Shown in pieces: positions 1 to 11,900 of a stretch of 64,000 bases of DNA (position 1 is its first letter; the number at the start of each line of letters is the position of its first letter). Under the pieces are notes generated by a model. The model did no database searches. It saw only the letters and a program-made list of their open reading frames with translations, and was not told where the DNA came from. This DNA comes from Aequorivita aurantiaca (GTDB taxonomy: Bacteria > Bacteroidota > Bacteroidia > Flavobacteriales > Flavobacteriaceae): the NCBI RefSeq assembly GCF_030410135.1, contig NZ_JAUGQQ010000010.1, forward strand, positions 1 to 64,000, in the 5' to 3' direction. Made by a program: the position numbers and the translations under genes.

Positions 1-250
1 GTCGGCCGGATCGTCAACTATGGGTGTAGCATTTATCGTAACAACAAAACTGGTCTCGGCCGAACAGTTCGGAACGGTGCCCGTTTCGGCGTAAACATAT
101 ATTGTTTGAGTAGTGTTGATAACGTTCCCCGCGAATAATGGTGTTCCTGTTCCTCCGCTGCCAGTGAAGTAGTTACCGTTGGTAAGTGCGGGAAGCGTAT
201 AGCTGTCACAGGCTGTTACGTCGGCCGGATCGTCCACGATGGGAGTAGCG
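1..250 (-). repeat. In-frame repeat, 219-bp (73-codon) period, at window edge
   Basis: A sequence of about 30 bases beginning gtcggccggatcgtc starts at position 1 and again at 220 with few mismatches. The spacing of 219 bp equals exactly 73 codons, so the protein frame is kept. One full module is visible and the array probably continues to the left of the window. Confidence 0.7.
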
Positions 251-1938
251 TTTATTAATATGTCCGCTGTATCGCTGTTTGAACAACCATTATTATTTGT
301 ATAGCTATAGGTAACAGTTATAGTTCCAGTAAGGCCTGAGGGATTAAAGTTAGCGGTTCCATTTCCATTATCGGTAACGCCTGTTCCGCTCCAATTTCCA
401 TTTGAGTTAGTTGGAGTTCCGGTTAAAAGTATGGGATTTGAATTGTTACAAAGGGGCCCGTAATTTCCGGCGTCGACATTTATTTGATTAGGTTGTGTAA
501 TAACAACAGTTTCCTGAGTGGTACAAGTGCCATCGCTAACGGTAACATTATAGGTTCCAGCTGTTAAACCTGTTTGATCCTGTGCTGTGGGATTTAGACC
601 ACTTCCATTATTTGTTGTCCATAAATATGTATATGTCGCTGAGCCTCCAGTAACGGTTAAATCGATAGACCCATTATTGCCCCCAAAACAAGTTACGTTC
701 TGTTTTGTATAACTCGAATCCAAATCTGTATTTGATAGTGTGAGTTTTCTAGAAGGTGAAGTACAACCTAAGGCTGGGTTATAATAAAATGCATACCACA
801 TGCCAGGAGTAGTAACCGTAGGATTATTAGGCAAATGGTCGCTTGTAACTGTTAAATCTGGATTAGTTGTCCATTTCAATACAGCTCCTGGAGGAGTTGT
901 TGAAGTTACAAATGAATTAAGCTGTACTTGCGTTGGTACACAATAAGTTTTTTCCGTCATGGATAATTCAGGTGAATTTGCATATCCCTCTACAGACAAT
1001 CTTAAACCGTCAACCAAAACCACAGATCTTCCAGGATTTCCCGTTTTGTAAAACACCTCTACTGAAGTAGCTGAGGGGCCCGCTTTAAAAGTAATACATC
1101 TATTTTCCCAATATGGATTAATTTCTGTCCACCCACCCGGGTTTTGATTGCCACCATTTCCACTAGTAGCAAAGGATAATCTAGTGGGAAAATCACTCAA
1201 CGGGTGTTGCACTAAATCATTATGTGTATAATTCAATGGATCTGAAATTTGCACGGCACCATTTCTTACGCCAAACTGTAGATTTGGCACATATTCTAGA
1301 ACATTACCACCTTGATTATTTCCATTAACTGTATTATATCTTGGTATAACAGCAATTTCAAAACACACTGTATAAATTGTGTTTGGTATAACCGTTAAGG
1401 TTTGGCTAATTGCTTCGTTTTGATATGAAAAAATTGCGAAACCTCCCCCATCATAGGTAGAAGGCTCAATTATACCTGGGTAAACAACATTGGAATTTGT
1501 GGTGGAATAGGAAATATATTGCCCTTCGGACCAATCCACAGTTCCATTATCATTCCAACAGGTATATTTGGCGTCTGCCTGGTATTGCCCATTGGTCCCA
1601 CCAACTGCAGTTCGAAACGTTCCTCCATTTACATCGGACTTTTCAAAGGAACCGCAGGTAATTAAATTACAAGCGCCAACAACATTTCCTTTTTGACCAT
1701 TGTTAAATGCTTCAGCTTTCGAAACTGAACGGAAAGTTGAATTATGTTGTGCTGCTTTTTTATCTAGGTCGGCGTTATATTGATCCAAATACTCACGAGT
1801 ATAAGGTAATATTACTTCTCCCCCATCCGTAGACTCCGTTACTTGAGAATACCCCTGACTACTCAAGCAAGCTATTAAAATGAGACCTATTAAAAACCTC
1901 TTATCAGAAGTAAATAATTTAGTAATTATTTTAAACAT
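1..1938 (-). CDS. Secreted SprB-repeat / Ig-like surface protein (3' end off window)
   Basis: The reverse strand reads openly from an ATG at 1938 to the left edge (646 codons, no stop seen), so the C-terminus is missing. The N-terminus has a basic, then hydrophobic stretch ending near ACLSSQGYSQ, a plausible Sec signal peptide. Residues of about 50-320 form a Cys-containing globular region typical of large adhesins. After it comes an SprB-type repeat (VTCFGGNNGSIDLTVTGGS, then AGTYNVTVSDG), then Thr/Asn/Gly-rich Ig-like modules. The phrase PIVDDPAD occurs twice, 73 residues apart. SprB repeats are known from gliding adhesins and other type IX secretion cargo in Bacteroidetes. I infer a cell-surface or secreted adhesin; whether it ends in a T9SS type B domain cannot be seen. 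Confidence 0.85.
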   Translation of the reverse strand, partial: MFKIITKLFTSDKRFLIGLILIACLSSQGYSQVTESTDGGEVILPYTREYLDQYNADLDKKAAQHNSTFRSVSKAEAFNNGQKGNVVGACNLITCGSFEKSDVNGGTFRTAVGGTNGQYQADAKYTCWNDNGTVDWSEGQYISYSTTNSNVVYPGIIEPSTYDGGGFAIFSYQNEAISQTLTVIPNTIYTVCFEIAVIPRYNTVNGNNQGGNVLEYVPNLQFGVRNGAVQISDPLNYTHNDLVQHPLSDFPTRLSFATSGNGGNQNPGGWTEINPYWENRCITFKAGPSATSVEVFYKTGNPGRSVVLVDGLRLSVEGYANSPELSMTEKTYCVPTQVQLNSFVTSTTPPGAVLKWTTNPDLTVTSDHLPNNPTVTTPGMWYAFYYNPALGCTSPSRKLTLSNTDLDSSYTKQNVTCFGGNNGSIDLTVTGGSATYTYLWTTNNGSGLNPTAQDQTGLTAGTYNVTVSDGTCTTQETVVITQPNQINVDAGNYGPLCNNSNPILLTGTPTNSNGNWSGTGVTDNGNGTANFNPSGLTGTITVTYSYTNNNGCSNSDTADILINATPIVDDPADVTACDSYTLPALTNGNYFTGSGGTGTPLFAGNVINTTQTIYVYAETGTVPNCSAETSFVVTINATPIVDDPAD

Positions 1939-2007
1939 AAGTTAGAATTTTATTAGTGACAATATTTTGATAATGCAGCAAGTGAAAATTTCACCTTAAT
2001 TATGGTT

Positions 2008-2015
2008 CAAATATA
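2008..2015 (-). promoter_or_regulatory. Bacteroidetes -7 box (TATATTTG)
   Basis: Perfect TAnnTTTG match on the minus strand about 70 bases before the ATG at 1938. A TTG lies 15 bases upstream (2031-2033), shorter than the 18-20 spacing of the better promoters in this window. Confidence 0.45.
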
Positions 2016-2388
2016 CTGTGTAATAAAGGGCAAGAAAATACCATTAAACAACTATTAGTTGAACTGTAAAAAATACTCGCCAAACGACCAAAATCAAATA
2101 AAAACAGTTGTTTTTTTGTAGGAAAAAGTCATACGTGTTAGTACGTATATTCTCTGAATATAAGGGTTTTGGAAAGGATACAGGTAAGAAAAAAATCTAT
2201 ATTGCTGTTTGTCTCCCAAAATTAAAATCTAGTTTACTTCATAAAATGCCGACAGAACTAAGAATGAAATAATCTAACGATCCACCACGAAATTCGCGTT
2301 GGTACCAAATCTCAAAATTACTGGGGAGCGCGCCAAAAATTAAACAATTTTATAGGCTGCATCGGCATAAAACTAATCGAACAAACTT

Positions 2389-2396
2389 TATCTTTG
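2389..2396 (+). promoter_or_regulatory. -7 box (TATCTTTG) of prfC
   Basis: Perfect TAnnTTTG match 21 bases before the ATG at 2418. It overlaps the in-frame TTG at 2394, so that TTG cannot be the translation start if this promoter is used. No clear -33 TTG at the usual distance. Confidence 0.55.
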
Positions 2397-2417
2397 CACG
2401 CAAATATTTATCAAAAA

Positions 2418-4016
2418 ATGTCCTTAACCAAAGAAATTAAACGCCGGAGAACTTTTGGAATAATCAGTCACCCTGATGCCGGAAAAACAACCTTAACGGA
2501 AAAACTTTTGCTATTCGGTGGCGCGATCCAGGAAGCGGGTGCCGTGAAAAGTAACAAAATTAAAAAAGGCGCAACCAGCGATTTTATGGAGATTGAGAGG
2601 CAACGAGGAATATCCGTAGCTACCTCGGTCCTCGCCTTTGAATATGAAGGCATTAAAATAAATATTCTGGATACACCGGGTCATAAGGATTTTGCCGAAG
2701 ACACCTTCCGAACGTTAACCGCCGTGGATAGCGTTATTGTGGTAGTAGACGTTGCTAAAGGAGTGGAGGAACAAACCGAAAAATTGGTTGAAGTTTGCCG
2801 CATGCGCAATATCCCGATGATTGTCTTCATAAATAAAATGGACCGCGAAGGTAAGGACGCCTTTGAATTGTTGGACGAAATAGAGCAAAAACTTAACCTG
2901 CGCGTCACGCCACTCAGCTTTCCCATTGGCATGGGCTATGATTTCAAAGGAATTTACAACATATGGGAAAAGAACGTAAACCTCTTTAGCGGCGATAGCA
3001 GAAAAAATATAGAAGAAACCATTAAAATTGAGGATGTAAGCAGCCCTGAACTCGAAAAGTTAATTGGTGAAAAAGCTTCAAAAACGCTTCGGGAGGAACT
3101 GGAACTGGTATATGAAGTTTACCCTGATTTTAACCGCGACGAATACTTGGAAGGAAAACTACAACCGGTATTTTTTGGTTCAGCCTTAAATAATTTTGGT
3201 GTTCGCGAGCTTTTGGACTGTTTCGTGGAAATAGCCCCTACTCCCCGACCCAAGGAAAGTAGTACCCGATTGGTAAATCCTGATGAAAAGGATTTTTCAG
3301 GTTTTGTATTCAAAATTCATGCGAACATGGATCCAAAGCACCGCGACAGATTGGCCTTCGTGAAAATAGTATCTGGAACTTTTGAAAGAAATTCACCATA
3401 CCTCCACGTTCGCCACGGAAAAAAATTGAAATTCAGTAGTCCCAATGCGTTTTTTGCCGAAAGGAAACAAATTGTGGATGTTTCCTATCCCGGCGATATT
3501 GTCGGGCTTCATGACACTGGCAATTTCAAGATTGGAGATACACTTACAGAGGGTGAAGAACTACACTATAAAGGAATACCCAGCTTTTCTCCGGAATTTT
3601 TTAAATACATTAATAATGCCGACCCTATGAAAAGCAAGCAGCTTGAAAAAGGAATTGACCAACTGATGGATGAAGGTGTGGCACAACTTTTTACGTTGGA
3701 ATTAAATAATAGGAAAGTTATCGGTACCGTGGGGGCGCTACAGTTTGAAGTAATACAATATAGGCTTGAACACGAATATGGAGCCAAGTGTAGCTATGAA
3801 AATCTAAATGTTCACAAAGCGTGCTGGGTGGAGGCGAAGGACCCAAAAAGTGAGGAATTTGCAGATTTCAAGCGTGTAAAGGCAAAATTTTTGGCAAAGG
3901 ATAAACGCGGCCAACTGGTGTTTTTTGCAGATTCGGCATTTACATTGCAGATGACGCAATCAAAATATCCTAATGTGAAGCTTCATTTTGTGAGTGAATT
4001 TGAAAAGGCGAAATGA
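2418..4016 (+). CDS. prfC: Peptide chain release factor 3
   Basis: Translational GTPase that recycles RF1/RF2 from the ribosome after stop-codon hydrolysis; cytosolic. The protein of 532 aa has the normal RF3 length. Near the N-terminus are G1 ([10 protein letters not shown]), the switch region ([12 protein letters not shown]), G3 (DTPGHKDF) and G4 (NKMDREG), followed by the EF-Tu-like domain II and the RF3-specific C-terminal domain. The reading frame extends upstream to a TTG at 2394, but that codon sits inside the promoter -7 box. The ATG at 2418 gives [18 protein letters not shown], which matches family N-termini. It is a single-gene unit that ends at a bidirectional hairpin facing the DUF3467 gene. 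Confidence 0.97.
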   Translation: MSLTKEIKRRRTFGIISHPDAGKTTLTEKLLLFGGAIQEAGAVKSNKIKKGATSDFMEIERQRGISVATSVLAFEYEGIKINILDTPGHKDFAEDTFRTLTAVDSVIVVVDVAKGVEEQTEKLVEVCRMRNIPMIVFINKMDREGKDAFELLDEIEQKLNLRVTPLSFPIGMGYDFKGIYNIWEKNVNLFSGDSRKNIEETIKIEDVSSPELEKLIGEKASKTLREELELVYEVYPDFNRDEYLEGKLQPVFFGSALNNFGVRELLDCFVEIAPTPRPKESSTRLVNPDEKDFSGFVFKIHANMDPKHRDRLAFVKIVSGTFERNSPYLHVRHGKKLKFSSPNAFFAERKQIVDVSYPGDIVGLHDTGNFKIGDTLTEGEELHYKGIPSFSPEFFKYINNADPMKSKQLEKGIDQLMDEGVAQLFTLELNNRKVIGTVGALQFEVIQYRLEHEYGAKCSYENLNVHKACWVEAKDPKSEEFADFKRVKAKFLAKDKRGQLVFFADSAFTLQMTQSKYPNVKLHFVSEFEKAK

Positions 4017-4022
4017 GGATTA

Positions 4023-4056
4023 TAGGTTTTAGGCTGTAGGCTATAGGCTATAGGCC
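4023..4056. repeat. Short tandem word repeat (TAGGCTA-type)
   Basis: Just after prfC the word taggcta(ta) is repeated about four times with drift. It belongs to a set of word-like intergenic repeats in this window, each locus using a different word. Confidence 0.5.
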
Positions 4057-4101
4057 TTTAGCGTAAAAAACTCATCACTCATTAATTATTACTTATTTTG
4101 A

Positions 4102-4135
4102 AAAAAAAATCCAGCTAAAATAGCTGGATTTTTTA
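4102..4135. terminator. Bidirectional terminator between prfC and DUF3467 gene
   Basis: The stem AATCCAGCTA / TAGCTGGATT has a 3-4 base loop and is flanked by an A-run on one side and a T-run on the other. It can serve as a Rho-independent terminator for the two convergent units. Confidence 0.85.
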
Positions 4136-4456
4136 TTATGCTTCACCTGTTGGGCCAAAGTTTAAAGGGATGGGCGGTTGCTCATAGTCTTTAATTTCAC
4201 CGTGGGCGTTTTCAAATCGCTTTACATTATCATTCAGTGCCTTCAGAAATCTCTTAGCATGTTGTGGCGTCAAGATTATCCTGGACTTCACTTTGCTCTT
4301 AGGGATTCCCGGCATAATGGTTACAAAATCCACAACAAATTCAGAAACTGAATGATTGATAATGGCCAGATTGCTGTAAATGCCCTGGGCCACACTTTCA
4401 TCCAATTCAATATTTATCTGTCCTGGTTTGGGCTGTTCTTTTTTTTGATCTGCCAT
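4136..4456 (-). CDS. DUF3467 family protein
   Basis: Small protein of 106 aa with a charged N-terminus (MADQKKEQPKPGQ) and the DUF3467 core (INIELDESVAQGIYSNLAIINHS, then a segment with SRIILTPQHAKRFL). The family is widespread and of unknown biochemical role; in Flavobacteria it is commonly found just after rpoC, as here. The 92-base gap to rpoC holds a terminator hairpin, so it may be expressed by read-through or from its own promoter. The position next to the polymerase genes hints at a link to transcription, which is inference only. Confidence 0.85.
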   Translation of the reverse strand: MADQKKEQPKPGQINIELDESVAQGIYSNLAIINHSVSEFVVDFVTIMPGIPKSKVKSRIILTPQHAKRFLKALNDNVKRFENAHGEIKDYEQPPIPLNFGPTGEA

Positions 4457-4506
4457 TTTTTAAATGTTAGATATTAGATTTTTAGACGTTGGATTCCAAG
4501 ATCTAA

Positions 4507-4545
4507 AAAAGAAAAGGTGCGTTTTTCTGAAACGCACCTTTTTCA
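4507..4545 (-). terminator. rpoC terminator
   Basis: Strong hairpin AAAGGTGCGTTT / AAACGCACCTTT directly after the rpoC stop, read on the minus strand, with T-rich flanks on both sides. Confidence 0.8.
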
Positions 4546-4548
4546 ATA

Positions 4549-7500
4549 TTAATTATAATTTACTTCCTGCTTTACGCGGTTCATTTCCTCAAGTTCTTGT
4601 TTCGAGCCTACAATTATAGTGTCATATCTTCGCATACCGGTTCCGGCTGGAATTTTATGTCCTACAATAACATTCTCTTTCAAGCCTTCCAATGTATCAA
4701 CTTTACCGGCAACTGCCGCCTCGTTCAATACTTTGGTGGTCTCCTGGAAGGAAGCCGCCGAGATGAAGGATTTAGTCTGCAATGAAGCTCTTGTAATACC
4801 TTGAAGAACGGGAACAGCCGTCGCGGGAACCACATCACGTGCCTCTGCTAAAACTTTATCGTTTCTTTTTAATAAAGAATTTTCATCACGTAGCGTACGT
4901 GGGGAAAGGATTTGGCCCTCCTTCAAATTTTCAGAATCACCGGCATTGGTAACTACCTTCATTCCAAAAATCTTATCGTTTTCTTCAATGAAATCATCTT
5001 TATGTGCCAACTGGTCTTCAAGGAAAGTAGTATCTCCCGGATCTTGGATTTGTACCTTGCGCATCATCTGGCGAACAACCACTTCAAAGTGTTTGTCGTT
5101 GATCTTCACCCCTTGCAAACGGTATACCTCCTGAACTTCGTTCACAAGATATTGTTGTACCGCTGATGGGCCTTTAATGCGAAGAATATCTTCCGGAGTA
5201 ATGGAACCGTCAGAAAGTGGCATACCCGCACGAACATAATCATTCTCCTGAACAAGAATTTGGTTACTCAATTTCACCAAATACTTTTTCACTTCGCCCA
5301 GTTTAGATTCAACGATAATCTCGCGGTTACCACGTTTAATTTTTCCAAAGGAAATAACGCCGTCAATCTCGCTAACTACCGCTGGGTTGGATGGGTTACG
5401 CGCTTCAAAAAGTTCGGTAACACGTGGAAGACCTCCCGTAATATCACCTGCTTTTGCAGATTTACGTGGAATCTTAACCAATACCTTACCAATCTTAATT
5501 TTATCGCCATCATCCACCATCAAGTGAGCTCCAACCGGAAGGTTATAGCTACGGATAACTTCGTCTTTCTTCCCTAAAATTTGAAGGGTCGGGATACGTT
5601 TTTTATCTCTTGATTCCGAAATTACTTTTTCTTGGAAACCGGTTTGTTCATCAATTTCAACTTGATAGGTCAAACCTTGCACAATATTTTCGTACTTAAT
5701 TTTCCCGGCAAATTCCGAAATAATAACCCCGTTATATGGATCCCAAGAACATACCACATCACCCGCATCAAGGCTATCGCCATCTTTCACAAACAGTGTT
5801 GAACCGTAGGGGATGTTATTGGTGCTGAGTGTAATTCCTGTTTTCTTGTCAACAAGCTTTAATTCGGAAGTACGGGAAATTACAATATCCACTGTTCTTC
5901 CTTGGCTGTCCTCACCTTTAACGGTTTTAAGATCTTCAATTTCTGCCTTTCCATCAAAGCGAACAATCAATTTGTTTTCTTCGGAAATGTTACCGGCAAT
6001 ACCCCCCACGTGGAAAGTACGAAGCGTTAGCTGTGTACCGGGTTCTCCAATGGATTGTGCGGCAACAACACCAACAGCTTCACCGCGTTGCACCATTTTA
6101 TTGGTTGCAAGATTACGGCCGTAGCACTGCGAACAAATTCCCTGTTTTGCCTCGCACGTTAGTGCAGAGCGAACTTCCACTCTTTCGATTGGCGACGCTG
6201 CAATGGCATCGGCAATTTCTTCTGAAATATGATCTCCGGAACCAACCAGTAATTCCTTCGTTAATGGGTTAACAACATCGTTTAGCGCGGTACGCCCAAC
6301 GATTCTATCTCTTAAAGATTCAACAATCTCTTCATTTTTCTTTAAAGCCGAAACTTCAATTCCACGAAGAGTGTAGCAATCTTCAATATTAATAATAACG
6401 TCTTGAGAAACATCCACCAAACGACGAGTTAAGTAACCCGCATCCGCCGTTTTAAGAGCGGTATCTGCAAGACCTTTACGCGCACCGTGGGTAGAGATAA
6501 AGTACTCAAGAATTGAAAGACCTTCCTTAAAGTTGGAAAGAATTGGGTTCTCGATAATCTCACCACCACCTGAGTTTGATTTTTTAGGCTTCGCCATCAA
6601 TCCACGCATACCTGTAAGCTGACGGATTTGTTCCTTAGAACCCCTCGCACCAGAGTCAAGCATCATATACACAGAGTTGAAACCTTGCTGATCCTCACGG
6701 ATTCGCTTCATAGAAAGCTCGGTAAGTTCAGCATTGGTTGCAGTCCAAATATCAATTACTTGGTTGTAACGTTCGTTGTTGGTAATAAGACCCATGTTGT
6801 AGCTGTTGATAATACCGTCAACTTGTTCGTTGGCGCTATCAATCATACTTTGTTTTTCGGCCGGGATAATAATATCACCCAAGCTAAAAGACAATCCACC
6901 TTCAAAAGCGAATTTATAACCAAGACCTTTAATTTCGTCAAGGAACGCAGATGTTACCGGAACCGAAGTTACCTTCAAGATTTTACCGATAATATCACGA
7001 AGCGATTTTTTAGTCAATACTTCGTTTATGAAACCAGCTTCTACGGGAACTTTTTCGTTAAAGATTACTCTTCCTAAGGTAGTAGTGATAATTTGGTTTA
7101 CCAATTCCCCTGCATCGTTGAAATCTTTTGTTCTTATTTTTATTTCGGCGTTCAAATCTACCTGCCCTTCATTGTAGGCAATGATAGCTTCCTCGGCTGA
7201 ATAAAAAGTAAGTCCTTCCCCTTTAACAACGGTATCGCCCATTGTCTTTTTAAGTTTGGTCATATAATATAGACCCAAAACCATATCCTGTGAAGGAACC
7301 GCAACCGGCGAGCCGTTTGCAGGGTTCAAAATGTTATGTGAAGCCAACATTAAAAGTTGACACTCCAAAATTGCCTCTGGCCCAAGTGGAAGGTGAACCG
7401 CCATCTGGTCACCATCGAAATCCGCGTTAAATGCGGTACATACCAATGGATGCAACTGGATTGCTTTTCCTTCAATCAACTTTGGCTGGAAAGCTTGAAT

Positions 7501-8850
7501 ACCAAGTCTGTGCAAAGTTGGGGCCCGGTTAAGCATAACTGGGTGACCTTTCAATACATTTTCAAGAATATCCCAAACTACGGGCTCTTTTTTATCAATA
7601 ATTTTCTTTGCAGATTTTACGGTTTTTACAATCCCGCGCTCAATCAATTTACGGATTACGAAAGGTTTGTAAAGTTCGGCAGCCATATCTTTTGGAAGAC
7701 CGCATTCGAACAATTTCAATTCTGGTCCAACGACGATTACCGAACGTGCCGAATAATCCACACGCTTACCAAGCAAGTTTTGACGGAAACGACCTTGTTT
7801 ACCTTTCAACGAATCTGAAAGGGATTTCAATGGACGGTTACTATCCGTTTTTACTGCGGAAGATTTACGTGTGTTGTCAAACAATGAATCTACCGATTCC
7901 TGAAGCATACGTTTTTCGTTACGAAGAATTACTTCTGGAGCTTTAATCTCCATCAATCGCTTCAAACGGTTGTTACGGATGATTACACGACGGTACAAAT
8001 CATTCAAATCTGACGTTGCGAAACGACCGCCATCAAGTGGCACCAATGGACGTAATTCCGGTGGAATTACCGGGATTACTTTCATAATCATCCATTCAGC
8101 TTTGTTCTCGCGGTTTTTGTTTGCATCACGAAGAGCCTCAACAACTTGAAGACGTTTCAACGCTTCAGTTTTACGTTGTTTTGAAGTTTCGTTATTTGCT
8201 TTATGGCGAAGGTTGTAAGACAAAGTGTCCAAATCGATTCTTTGTAAAAGATCGATCAAGCACTCCGCTCCCATTTTCGCGATAAATTTGTTTGGATCGC
8301 TTTCTTCCAAATATTGATTTTCCTGAGGAAGTGAGTCTAGAATGGCAAGATATTCTTCTTCAGTTAGGAAGTCCAATTTCTTTACATTTTCACCACCTTC
8401 ATATTTTGCAATACCTGGCTGAATTACTACGTAACGTTCGTAGTAAATGATCATATCCAATTTCTTGGAAGGTAATCCAAGAAGGTATCCAATTTTGTTC
8501 GGAAGGCTACGGAAGTACCAAATGTGCGCCACAGGAACAACCAAATTGATATGCCCCACGCGGTCACGACGTACTTTCTTCTCCGTTACTTCCACACCAC
8601 AACGGTCACAAACAATACCTTTGTAGCGAATTCTTTTATATTTACCACAGGCACATTCGTAATCCTTTACGGGACCGAAAATGCGCTCACAGAAAAGACC
8701 GTCACGCTCTGGCTTGTGCGTACGGTAGTTGATTGTTTCGGGCTTTAGAACTTCACCACGTGATTCCGCCAAAATGGATTCAGGGGAAGCCAAACCAATA
8801 GAAATCTTGTCGAATTTCTGTACTGTGTTTTCTTTATTTCTGTTCATCAT
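4549..8850 (-). CDS. rpoC: DNA-directed RNA polymerase beta' subunit
   Basis: Catalytic largest subunit of RNA polymerase, 1433 aa, full length for Bacteroidetes. The N-terminal zinc ribbon is visible ([20 protein letters not shown], residues about 65-90). The catalytic Mg-binding motif NADFDGDQM lies near residue 475, the rudder and bridge-helix region near '[18 protein letters not shown]', and a second zinc site ([11 protein letters not shown]) in the C-terminal half. The start is [11 protein letters not shown]; either of the two adjacent ATGs could be used. It is the last big gene of the tuf-rpoC block, 90 bases after rpoB, and is followed by a terminator. Confidence 0.99.
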   Translation of the reverse strand: MMNRNKENTVQKFDKISIGLASPESILAESRGEVLKPETINYRTHKPERDGLFCERIFGPVKDYECACGKYKRIRYKGIVCDRCGVEVTEKKVRRDRVGHINLVVPVAHIWYFRSLPNKIGYLLGLPSKKLDMIIYYERYVVIQPGIAKYEGGENVKKLDFLTEEEYLAILDSLPQENQYLEESDPNKFIAKMGAECLIDLLQRIDLDTLSYNLRHKANNETSKQRKTEALKRLQVVEALRDANKNRENKAEWMIMKVIPVIPPELRPLVPLDGGRFATSDLNDLYRRVIIRNNRLKRLMEIKAPEVILRNEKRMLQESVDSLFDNTRKSSAVKTDSNRPLKSLSDSLKGKQGRFRQNLLGKRVDYSARSVIVVGPELKLFECGLPKDMAAELYKPFVIRKLIERGIVKTVKSAKKIIDKKEPVVWDILENVLKGHPVMLNRAPTLHRLGIQAFQPKLIEGKAIQLHPLVCTAFNADFDGDQMAVHLPLGPEAILECQLLMLASHNILNPANGSPVAVPSQDMVLGLYYMTKLKKTMGDTVVKGEGLTFYSAEEAIIAYNEGQVDLNAEIKIRTKDFNDAGELVNQIITTTLGRVIFNEKVPVEAGFINEVLTKKSLRDIIGKILKVTSVPVTSAFLDEIKGLGYKFAFEGGLSFSLGDIIIPAEKQSMIDSANEQVDGIINSYNMGLITNNERYNQVIDIWTATNAELTELSMKRIREDQQGFNSVYMMLDSGARGSKEQIRQLTGMRGLMAKPKKSNSGGGEIIENPILSNFKEGLSILEYFISTHGARKGLADTALKTADAGYLTRRLVDVSQDVIINIEDCYTLRGIEVSALKKNEEIVESLRDRIVGRTALNDVVNPLTKELLVGSGDHISEEIADAIAASPIERVEVRSALTCEAKQGICSQCYGRNLATNKMVQRGEAVGVVAAQSIGEPGTQLTLRTFHVGGIAGNISEENKLIVRFDGKAEIEDLKTVKGEDSQGRTVDIVISRTSELKLVDKKTGITLSTNNIPYGSTLFVKDGDSLDAGDVVCSWDPYNGVIISEFAGKIKYENIVQGLTYQVEIDEQTGFQEKVISESRDKKRIPTLQILGKKDEVIRSYNLPVGAHLMVDDGDKIKIGKVLVKIPRKSAKAGDITGGLPRVTELFEARNPSNPAVVSEIDGVISFGKIKRGNREIIVESKLGEVKKYLVKLSNQILVQENDYVRAGMPLSDGSITPEDILRIKGPSAVQQYLVNEVQEVYRLQGVKINDKHFEVVVRQMMRKVQIQDPGDTTFLEDQLAHKDDFIEENDKIFGMKVVTNAGDSENLKEGQILSPRTLRDENSLLKRNDKVLAEARDVVPATAVPVLQGITRASLQTKSFISAASFQETTKVLNEAAVAGKVDTLEGLKENVIVGHKIPAGTGMRRYDTIIVGSKQELEEMNRVKQEVNYN

Positions 8851-8913
8851 AATTTAAATAAACTTTGTTGTTGTTATTGAAACCATTTATAATGATTTCG
8901 GAAAGAACTTTGA

Positions 8914-8935
8914 GATCCCCGCCTTCGCGGGGATT
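8914..8935. repeat. GC-rich hairpin in rpoB-rpoC spacer
   Basis: Perfect stem ATCCCCGC / GCGGGGAT with loop CTTC. There is no T-run, so it is unlikely to be a terminator. It stands out in an AT-rich spacer. Similar GC hairpins at 16031-16049 and 17329-17400 suggest REP-like elements. Confidence 0.6.
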
Positions 8936-8940
8936 CCATA

Positions 8941-11900
8941 TTATTCTTCTAATCTAATGTCAAGACCCAATCCTTTCAATTCGTGCATAAGTACGTTGAA
9001 AGATTCCGGTAATCCTGGTTCTGGCATGGTTTCACCTTTTACGATTGCTTCGTAGGTTTTAGCCCTTCCAATAACATCATCAGATTTAACAGTCAATATT
9101 TCTCTAAGTGTGCTGGATGCACCATATGCCTCAAGTGCCCAAACTTCCATCTCTCCAAAACGCTGACCACCAAATTGTGCTTTACCACCAAGAGGTTGTT
9201 GCGTAATAAGTGAGTACGGCCCGATGGAACGTGCGTGCATCTTATCATCTACCATGTGGCCCAGTTTCAGCATATAGATTATACCCACTGTTGCAGGTTG
9301 ATCAAAACGCTTACCAGTTCCACCGTCAAATAGATAGGTGTGTCCAAATCTTGGAATTCCAGCTTCATCAGTCAATTCATTGATTTGGTCAATTGTTGCA
9401 CCGTCAAAAATTGGGGTAGCATATTTGCGACCTAATTTTTGCCCAGCCCATCCAAGAACCGTTTCATAAATCTGCCCAATGTTCATACGCGATGGTACCC
9501 CAAGTGGGTTCAACACGATATCAACCGGAGTTCCGTCTTCAAGGAAAGGCATATCTTCCTCACGTACAATACGCGCAACAATACCTTTGTTTCCGTGACG
9601 TCCCGCCATCTTGTCCCCTACTTTCAGTTTACGCTTTTTAGCGATGTATACCTTTGCAAGTTTCAAAATTCCGGAAGGAAGCTCATCTCCAACAGAGATT
9701 GTAAACTTCTCACGACGCAAGTTACCTTGAAGGTCGTTTTCCTTGATTTTATAGTTGTGCATCAAATCTGCCACCATTACGTTGGTTTCATCATCAGTTG
9801 TCCATACTCCCCCAGTTAAGTGGGTATAATCATCAACGGCGTGAAGCATTTTTAATGTGAACTTTTTACCCTTCGGGAATACTACTTCTCCTAAGTCATT
9901 ATTTATTCCCTGTGCAGTTTTTCCTCCGACGATAGCGAACAATTTTTCAACCAAAATATCTTGAAGCCCAACAAATTTTGCTTCATATTTTGCCTCAAGT
10001 TCTGCTATGTCTTCTTTATCCTTTGCACGCTTGCGCTTATCTTTTACGGCACGGGCAAACAATTTCTTATCAATTACAACCCCGTTCAAAGAAGGCGAAG
10101 CTTTAAGCGAAGCATCCTTTACATCACCTGCTTTGTCACCAAAGATTGCGCGAAGCAGTTTTTCTTCTGGCGTTGGGTCGCTTTCTCCTTTTGGGGTAAT
10201 TTTTCCGATAAGGATATCGCCAGGTTTTACCTCGGCACCTATTCGAATCATACCGAATTCATCCAAATCTTTTGTAGCTTCTTCCGAAACGTTTGGAATA
10301 TCGTTCGTCAATTCCTCGTTACCCAATTTGGTATCCCGAACTTCCAAAGAATATTCATCTATATGTATAGATGTGAAAATATCTTCGCGAACTACTTTTT
10401 CAGAAATCACAATTGCATCCTCGAAGTTGTAACCTTTCCAAGGCATGAAAGCAACTTTCATGTTTCGCCCTAGTGCAAGTTCCCCTTTTTCGGTAGCGTA
10501 ACCTTGACAAAGTACCTGTCCTTTTTTCACTCTATCACCTTTGCGAACAATAGGCTTCAAGTTGATGGAAGTACTTTGGTTTGTTTTTCTGAATTTAATT
10601 AATTGATATGTTCTCGAATCGCTATCAAAACTTACCATACGTTCTTCTTCGGTACGGTCGTACTTAATAGTAATTTCATTTGCATCAACATATTCAACTA
10701 CACCATCTCCTTCAGCATTTATCAAAACACGACTATCAGAAGCAACTTGTCTTTCAAGACCTGTTCCAACGATTGGTGAATCTGCAATCAACAAAGGTAC
10801 CGCCTGGCGCATCATGTTTGAGCCCATCAGTGCACGGTTCGCATCATCGTGCTCCAAAAACGGAATCAACGATGCAGAAATAGATGCAATCTGGTTGGGT
10901 GCAACGTCTGCATAATTTACAACCGTTGGCTCTACAAGCGGGAAGTCGCCTTCCATACGTGCAATTACCTTATCACTTTCAATTTCACCTTTGTCAGACA
11001 AAGGAATGTTTGCCTGCGCGATGTGTTTTTCTTCCTCTTCTTCAGCAGAAAGATAAATAGGTGCGTGCTTGATGTCGATTTTTCCGTCAGTAACTTTACG
11101 GTACGGAGTTTCGATGAAACCAAGGTTGTTCACTTTCGCATAAACCGCAAGTGAAGAAATAAGACCAATGTTTGGTCCTTCCGGAGTTTCAATCGGACAA
11201 AGTCTTCCGTAGTGCGTATAGTGAACGTCACGAACCTCAAAACCTGCTCTCTCACGCGAAAGTCCCCCTGGCCCAAGTGCCGAAAGACGACGCTTGTGCG
11301 TAATCTCTGCCAATGGGTTGGTTTGGTCCATAAACTGTGAAAGCTGATTGGTACCAAAGAAAGAGTTGATTACTGAAGAAAGTGTTTTCGCATTAATCAA
11401 ATCAATAGGTGTAAACACCTCGTTATCACGAACGTTCATACGCTCGCGAATGGTACGTGCCATACGGGCAAGACCAACACCAAATTGTTGCGACAATTGC
11501 TCACCCACAGTACGTACACGACGGTTGCTAAGGTGGTCAATATCATCAATCTCAGCTTTACTGTTGATAAGCTCGATAAGATATTTAACGATGGTAATGA
11601 TATCTTCCTTGGTAAGTACTTGCTTATCCATTGGGATATCAAGACCCAGTTTTTTATTCATTCGGTAACGACCTACCTCTCCAAGATTATATCTTTGGTC
11701 ACTAAAGAAAAGTTTGTGGATAATACCACGAGCCGTTTCCTCATCGGGCGGTTCAGCATTACGAAGTTGTCTGTATATATGTTCTACCGCTTCTTTTTCA
11801 GAGTTGGTAGGATCTTTTTGCAACGTATTGTGAATAATGGCATAATCTGCCAAAAGATTATCTTCTTTGTGTAACAATATGGTTTTAGCACCAGAATCGA

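Larger units (their letters stand above)
1939..2417. other. Divergent intergenic region between surface protein and prfC
   Basis: About 480 bases without a gene. It holds a TATATTTG -7 box for the surface-protein gene (2008-2015, minus), a TATCTTTG -7 box for prfC (2389-2396, plus) and a small inverted repeat GTGAAA-A-TTTCAC (about 1983-1995) in the leader of the minus gene. I see no RNA gene and no ORF of note in the rest. Confidence 0.6.

Noticed and set aside
2394-2417. TTG-initiated extension of prfC
   Set aside because: The TTG lies inside a perfect -7 box, and RF3 proteins begin at the ATG at 2418.
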